From: Porticoccus sp.
GTDB lineage: Bacteria > Pseudomonadota > Gammaproteobacteria > Pseudomonadales > Porticoccaceae
Length of the DNA stretch: 10,285 nucleotides
Direction: 5' to 3'
NCBI GenBank assembly: GCA_023263825.1
Contig: JALQUJ010000212.1
Span: forward strand, 1 to 10,285
The notes below the pieces were generated by a model. It was not told the origin of the DNA and did no database searches. It saw only the letters and a program-made list of their open reading frames with translations. The position numbers and the translations under genes are program-made. Positions within the stretch are counted from its first letter, which is position 1; every line of letters begins with the position of its first letter. This document shows, piece by piece, positions 6,791-10,285 of the stretch.

Positions 6791-7014
6791 GTAAGTTTCA
6801 CTTATTTATATAGCAACGCTCTTTCATTAGTAGTGTTCTACGGCAGAGCTCTAAAACAATGTTTTCAATTTGAAGTATTTCCTCTACTTCGGATTTAAGA
6901 GTACCCCCTTGTTCGCGCAAATGAAACCAAATACGTTATGCTTTGTAGTTCGCTTTGCTGTGGTAAAAAACCAGGCAGAGAAAAACCAAAATAAAATAAT
7001 CAGAGCTATCAAGA
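6791..7014. other. Divergent intergenic region with two small palindromes
   Basis: These 224 bases separate the starts of the kinase-like gene (minus) and polA (plus) and must hold both promoters, but no convincing -35/-10 pair was found. Two perfect inverted repeats are visible: AAAACA-A-TGTTTT (6853-6865) and GAAGTA-TTTCCTC-TACTTC (6872-6890). Either could be an operator or a hairpin in a leader. No small protein gene with a ribosome site was seen. Confidence 0.4.
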
Positions 7015-9756
7015 ATGACGAATAAAATCCCGCTGATACTGGTAGATGGGTCTTCCTATCTTTACCGTGCATACCATGCGTTACCGCCATTAACGACATC
7101 CTCAGGTATTCCAACCGGTGCGGTTAAGGGCGTGATCGCGATGATGCGTCGAATGTTGAAAGATTTCCCCCAAAGTACCGTAGTTGTTGTCTTTGATGCT
7201 AAGGGTAAAACATTCAGGGACGAATTATATGGTGAATACAAGTCACATCGTCCACCCATGCCCGATGACATGCGGCAACAAATCGAACCAATTCATCAGA
7301 TTATTCGGGCGATGGGGTTACCACTTTTAATTGTGGATGGTGTTGAGGCGGATGATGTTATTGGTACTCTAGCTGTTCAGGCTGCTGCACAACAACAAGA
7401 TGTAGTGATATCAACGGGTGATAAGGATATGGCCCAGTTGGTTGGTGAGCACGTTACCCTAGTGAACACCATGACTGAGACCAACATGGATCGGCAAGGG
7501 GTGATCGATAAGTTTGGCGTGCCGCCAGAATTGATTATTGATTACTTGGCTTTGATTGGTGATAAGTCCGATAACATCCCGGGTGTCCCTGGTGTAGGAG
7601 AAAAGACGGCATTGGGCATGTTGCAGGGCATCGGTGGTTTGGATGCTATTTATGCTGATTTGGAAAAAATACGGGAGCTTGGGTTTCGCGGCGCTAAAAC
7701 TATGCCGGAAAAAATGGATGAATATCGTGATTTGGCCGACCTTTCTTATCAGCTGGCGACAATTAAGACTGATGTAAGCTTGGATGAGACTATAGAAAGC
7801 TTGGTCCATGGTGAAGTGGACAATGAAACCCTGTTGGATTGGTTTAGAAAGCTCGAACTGAAAACGTGGACTGAGGAGCTATTAACCCAGAGCGAGGGTG
7901 GTGATGAGTCGAGGCCTTTAATATCAGAACAAGTAACGGAAAAAGTTGATAAAGATTATCAGGTTATTTATACCGAAGTTGAATTGGATCAGTGGCTAGA
8001 AAAATTGGCCCAAGCGGAGCTTTTTGCCTTTGATACGGAAACCACTAGCCTGGATTATATGCAGGCCAAAATAGTGGGTCTTTCCTTTGCCATTACGCCT
8101 CACCAGGCAGTCTACATTCCCCTAGGGCACGATTATTTGGGTGCACCTGAGCAGCTGGGTTGTGAGTTAGTGTTGGAGAAATTTAAACCACTGCTAGAAG
8201 ACGCTTCAGTGGCCAAATTAGGACAAAACCTTAAATATGATATGAGTGTGTTGGCAAACTATGGCATTAATTTGGCCGGTATTAAATTCGATACCATGCT
8301 GGAATCCTATGTTGCAAATTCTACAGGTACTCGCCACGACATGGATAGTTTGGCACTCAAGTATTTGGGTGAAAAAACCATTCACTTTGAAGATGTGGCA
8401 GGGAAGGGCGCAAAGCAGTTAACGTTTAATCAAATTGCTATTGAAGATGCCGCGCCTTATGCCGCAGAGGATGCTGATATTACATTGAGACTGCACCAAG
8501 CCCTTTGGCCCAAAGTGCAAGAAAGTAAAGGGTTGGAGCGGGTGTTTACTGAAGTTGAGATACCCTTGGTCCCCGTGTTATCAGTAATTGAAAGGAATGG
8601 GGCTATAGTAAGCGCTAACTTGCTACATAAACAAACCGAAGAGCTGAGCAATAGATTATCAGAGATTGAGCAGCAAGCTTATGATTTAGCAGGGGAAGAA
8701 TTTAACCTCGCATCGCCTAAACAATTGGGCCATATCCTCTTTGAAAAGCTCAATATTCCTGTATTCAAAAAGACCGCAAAAGGTGCACCTTCGACCAAGG
8801 AAGAGGTTTTGCAAGAACTGGCATTGGATTATCCTTTGCCGAAAATATTGCTTGAGCACCGCACCTTGTCGAAGTTGAAGTCGACCTATACGGATAAACT
8901 GCCTACGATGATCAACCCATCGACGGGTAGAATTCATACCTCTTACCATCAAGCAGTTACTGCAACAGGGCGGTTATCCTCCTCAGACCCTAACTTGCAA
9001 AATATTCCTATTCGAACAGCAGAAGGTCGTCGGATACGTCAAGCATTTGTTGCTCCCAATGGCTGGAAGATTGTTGCTGCAGATTACTCGCAAATTGAGC
9101 TGAGGATTATGGCTCATTTATCTGGGGACAAAGGTCTAACAGAAGCTTTTGCACAAGGTTTGGATGTACACAAGGCAACGGCTGCTGAAGTCTTTGGCGT
9201 TGAACTTGATACAGTCTCAACAGAACAACGTAGAAGTGCCAAGGCGATTAATTTTGGGTTAATTTACGGTATGTCAGCGTTTGGCCTGGGTCGACAGCTG
9301 CATATTGGGCGAAACCAGGCTCAAGAATATATTGATTTGTACTTTGAGCGTTATCCTGGTGTTCAGGCTTATATGGACAATATTCGCAGCAGTGCGGCAG
9401 AAAATGGCTTTGTAGAAACACTCTATGGACGTCGTTTATATCTACCAGAAATTAATTCAAGCAACGGAATGCGTAGGCAGGCTGCAGAGCGAACGGCTAT
9501 TAACGCACCTATGCAGGGAACGGCAGCAGATATCATCAAATTGGCAATGATTGATGTAGATAACTGGTTATCAGATGAAAAGTTGCAGTCTCAGATGATC
9601 ATGCAGGTGCACGATGAGCTGGTGTTGGAAGTTCCAGAAAATGAGCTTGATAAAGTGATAGCAGGTTTAAGGAGCAGAATGGCGGGAGCTGTGGAACTAG
9701 ATGTACCACTTTTAGTTGATGTCGGGGTAGGGGATAACTGGGATGAAGCACACTAA
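7015..9756 (+). CDS. polA: DNA polymerase I
   Basis: This enzyme fills gaps and removes RNA primers during lagging-strand synthesis and repair. The 913-residue product is close in length to the 928 of E. coli and has all three domains. The 5' nuclease (1-290) has LVD11GSSYLYRAYHA, GVE111ADD, STGD136KD and the helix-hairpin-helix region GDKSDNIPGVPGVGEKTA (182-199). The 3'-5' proofreading exonuclease (about 315-505) retains D340/E342, D409 and Y482/D486. The polymerase domain has motif A around D690 (ADYSQIELR), motif B RRSAKAINFGLIYG (739-752, with K743, F747 and Y751) and motif C QVHD867E868. The ATG at 7015 gives the usual N-terminus (IPLILVDGSS), although the preceding bases have only a weak ribosome site (CAGAG). 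No strong intrinsic terminator follows directly; the first good one belongs to the small RNA 250 bases downstream. All catalytic residues are intact. Confidence 0.98.
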   Translation: MTNKIPLILVDGSSYLYRAYHALPPLTTSSGIPTGAVKGVIAMMRRMLKDFPQSTVVVVFDAKGKTFRDELYGEYKSHRPPMPDDMRQQIEPIHQIIRAMGLPLLIVDGVEADDVIGTLAVQAAAQQQDVVISTGDKDMAQLVGEHVTLVNTMTETNMDRQGVIDKFGVPPELIIDYLALIGDKSDNIPGVPGVGEKTALGMLQGIGGLDAIYADLEKIRELGFRGAKTMPEKMDEYRDLADLSYQLATIKTDVSLDETIESLVHGEVDNETLLDWFRKLELKTWTEELLTQSEGGDESRPLISEQVTEKVDKDYQVIYTEVELDQWLEKLAQAELFAFDTETTSLDYMQAKIVGLSFAITPHQAVYIPLGHDYLGAPEQLGCELVLEKFKPLLEDASVAKLGQNLKYDMSVLANYGINLAGIKFDTMLESYVANSTGTRHDMDSLALKYLGEKTIHFEDVAGKGAKQLTFNQIAIEDAAPYAAEDADITLRLHQALWPKVQESKGLERVFTEVEIPLVPVLSVIERNGAIVSANLLHKQTEELSNRLSEIEQQAYDLAGEEFNLASPKQLGHILFEKLNIPVFKKTAKGAPSTKEEVLQELALDYPLPKILLEHRTLSKLKSTYTDKLPTMINPSTGRIHTSYHQAVTATGRLSSSDPNLQNIPIRTAEGRRIRQAFVAPNGWKIVAADYSQIELRIMAHLSGDKGLTEAFAQGLDVHKATAAEVFGVELDTVSTEQRRSAKAINFGLIYGMSAFGLGRQLHIGRNQAQEYIDLYFERYPGVQAYMDNIRSSAAENGFVETLYGRRLYLPEINSSNGMRRQAAERTAINAPMQGTAADIIKLAMIDVDNWLSDEKLQSQMIMQVHDELVLEVPENELDKVIAGLRSRMAGAVELDVPLLVDVGVGDNWDEAH

Positions 9757-9904
9757 ATAAAGCTATTTTTGTCATTTTTTAAAAAAATAGGCCTTCTTAT
9801 TGAAGACTTAAAGGGAGATAAAAAATATTTGTTAACTAAATTCAATATCTTATGATGGTTTTAGGTCTGATGTTAGAAAAAATCGGTTTTTTTGATGAAT
9901 ATTG
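9757..9904. other. AT-rich polA 3' spacer
   Basis: No gene was seen. It contains a weak AT hairpin, CTATTTTT (9763-9770) with AAAAATAG (9783-9790), without a following T run, and A6-TCGG-T7 (9877-9893), which could act as a poor terminator. Long A and T tracts sit just upstream of the first small-RNA promoter. Confidence 0.4.
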
Positions 9905-9932
9905 GGAACTTTCTCTGGAAGCAGCTGACTAA
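9905..9932 (+). promoter_or_regulatory. Sigma-E (RpoE/AlgU)-like promoter of small RNA 1
   Basis: GGAACTT (9905-9911) is the sigma-E -35 consensus. After 16 bases comes ACTAA (9928-9932), within GACTAA, 5 of 6 matches to the GTCTAA form of the -10. The second cassette has the same two elements at the same spacing, which strengthens the call. A housekeeping alternative (TTTCTC, 17 bases, TATAAC) exists here but is not kept at the same spacing in copy 2. Confidence 0.65.
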
Positions 9933-9937
9933 TATAA

Positions 9938-10043
9938 CGCAAGCGATATTGCTGCTTTCTCCCCAAACTAGATGCAAAGCTTGAGAATCCCCTCCCAAGC
10001 AACAGCAAAGCAAGCCCTAATCCACATGGTTAGGGTTTTTTTT
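9938..10043 (+). ncRNA. Candidate trans-acting small RNA 1 (Spot 42/ErsA-like position)
   Basis: A transcript starting 5-8 bases after the -10 and ending in the T run would be about 105 nt. Parts in order: a 4-bp hairpin AGCG-ATAT-TGCT; an unpaired TTTCTCCCCAAA (9956-9967), complementary to Shine-Dalgarno sequences; TGC and GCA arms enclosing a GCTTG/CAAGC stem whose 12-base loop contains CCCCTCC; an A-rich stretch AACAGCAAAG (three ARN triplets, a possible Hfq distal-face site); and an intrinsic terminator. Location directly after polA matches spf of E. coli and ersA of P. aeruginosa, the latter known to be sigma-22 (AlgU) dependent. Homology to either is inferred from position and design, not from alignment. 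The transcript ends are estimates. Confidence 0.72.
10013..10043 (+). terminator. Intrinsic terminator of small RNA 1
   Basis: AGCCCTAA (10013-10020) pairs with TTAGGGTT (10030-10037, including one G-U), continued by CC/GG past a bulged T around an ACAT loop, and it leads into eight T residues (10036-10043). It may also stop read-through from polA. Confidence 0.88.
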
Positions 10044-10083
10044 GTCCGTTAAAAAATAAAATTAAATTATTTTGAAAATAAAT

Positions 10084-10111
10084 GAAACTTTCTGCAAAAG
10101 TAGCGGACTAA
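10084..10111 (+). promoter_or_regulatory. Sigma-E (RpoE/AlgU)-like promoter of small RNA 2
   Basis: GAAACTT (10084-10090, 6 of 7 to the -35 consensus) is followed after exactly 16 bases by ACTAA (10107-10111), within GACTAA. Elements and spacing repeat those of copy 1, while the spacer between them has drifted. Confidence 0.6.
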
Positions 10112-10116
10112 CTATC

Positions 10117-10221
10117 ACATAAGCAACATTGCTATTTTCTCCCCAAAGTAAATGCAAAGCTTTTTTCTCCAAGCAACAGCAAAGTCAGCCCTAACTACCC
10201 CCGATAGTTAGGGCTTTTTTT
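10117..10221 (+). ncRNA. Candidate trans-acting small RNA 2, diverged paralogue of small RNA 1
   Basis: This predicted transcript of about 105 nt has the same architecture as copy 1. The 5' hairpin is AGCA-ACAT-TGCT, so a G-U pair in copy 1 is A-U here, keeping the stem. The exposed TTTCTCCCCAAA (10136-10147) is identical. The second hairpin is TGC-AAA-GCTT ... AAGC-AACA-GCA with a shorter loop, TTTTCTCC. AACAGCAAAG is identical, and the terminator is longer. The different loops suggest shared core targets with partly different extra targets. The 5' end is an estimate. Confidence 0.72.
10187..10221 (+). terminator. Intrinsic terminator of small RNA 2
   Basis: This is a perfect 11-bp stem, AGCCCTAACTA (10187-10197) with TAGTTAGGGCT (10205-10215), a CCCCCGA loop, and seven T residues (10215-10221). 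It is stronger than the copy 1 terminator. Confidence 0.93.
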
Positions 10222-10257
10222 ATGTGGAATTTATGGGGAAAACTACCAAAAGGTGGC

Positions 10258-10285
10258 TTATTCAGGGTTGTTGAGCCATTGTAGT
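10258..10285 (-). CDS. Possible C-terminal end of engB, cut by window edge
   Basis: On the minus strand one frame reads LQWLNNPE and stops at TAA (10260-10258). In E. coli the GTPase gene engB (yihA) lies convergent to polA beyond the Spot 42 gene, so the end of engB is expected about here. Only eight residues are visible and another frame also ends nearby (TGA at 10264-10262), so the call rests on gene order alone. Confidence 0.25.

Larger units (their letters stand above)
9905..10221 (+). repeat. Tandem duplication of a promoter-small RNA-terminator cassette
   Basis: Unit 1 (9905-10043) and unit 2 (10084-10221) align from the -35 to the terminator, separated by 40 AT-rich bases. Over 9941-9982 versus 10121-10162, 36 of 42 bases are identical. 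AAGCAACAGCAAAG is identical in both (9997-10010 and 10171-10184), and both terminators contain AGCCCTAA...TTAGGG. The main differences are one inserted base after the -10, a 6-base length change in the second hairpin loop, and the terminator stem and loop. Confidence 0.85.

Noticed and set aside
9763..9893. AT-rich hairpins after polA as the polA terminator
   Set aside because: The stems have almost no GC pairs; one lacks a T run and the other is just A6-TCGG-T7. Neither is convincing.
9972..10210. Parallel short ORFs inside both small RNAs (ATG at 9972 and 10152), both starting MQS and sharing QATAK
   Set aside because: There is no ribosome site (the upstream bases are C-rich), the frames run into the terminators and diverge at the C-terminus, and the similarity is explained by RNA-level conservation. 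A dual-function RNA is possible but unsupported.
10222..10284. ATG at 10222 opening a 20-codon plus-strand frame
   Set aside because: It begins in the terminator tail of small RNA 2, has no ribosome site and ends at TAG after 20 codons.

Overview
The window looks like a chromosomal segment of a gammaproteobacterium with moderate, slightly AT-leaning base composition. Protein resemblance and gene order (zinc-uptake locus, a thrB-locus kinase, polA, then small RNAs and probably engB) suggest the Pseudomonas/Cellvibrio side of the class. That placement is inferred from synteny and recalled family sequences, not from a database search. No mobile element, CRISPR array, tRNA or rRNA was seen.

Layout. 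(1) Positions 1-2464, plus strand: the end of a cytochrome c oxidase biogenesis operon, with heme A synthase (cut by the left edge), protoheme IX farnesyltransferase and a SCO-type copper chaperone. (2) Positions 2578-4643, minus strand: zur-znuC-znuB, a zinc-uptake operon in which each gene overlaps the next by 8 bases. (3) Positions 4644-4861: a divergent control region with two 21-bp palindromes of the Zur-box type. One is centred 34 nt before the zur start and the other 35 nt before the znuA start. (4) Positions 4862-5767, plus strand: znuA, which appears to start at ATT. (5) Positions 5807-6790, minus strand: an intact relative of the APH-type homoserine kinase that has lost its catalytic residues. 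(6) Positions 7015-9756, plus strand: full-length DNA polymerase I. (7) Positions 9757-10285: no protein gene except possibly a few terminal codons of engB. It holds two tandem, diverged copies of a promoter plus small RNA plus terminator cassette.

How the genes work together. ctaA and ctaB act in succession to turn heme B into heme O and then heme A, and Sco helps load copper into the oxidase. ZnuA captures periplasmic zinc, ZnuB is the membrane channel and ZnuC the ATPase. Zur should repress both divergent transcripts when zinc is plentiful, including its own.

The most notable element is the tandem small-RNA pair behind polA. Each copy has a sigma-E-like promoter (GGAACTT or GAAACTT, 16 nt, ACTAA), a short 5' hairpin, an identical exposed TTTCTCCCCAAA segment, a second hairpin with a pyrimidine-rich loop, an A-rich stretch and a strong intrinsic terminator. 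Location and promoter type recall Spot 42 of E. coli and ErsA of Pseudomonas aeruginosa, but here the gene is duplicated and the copies have diverged in their loops. The degenerate kinase and the ATT-started znuA are the other two points that merit attention.
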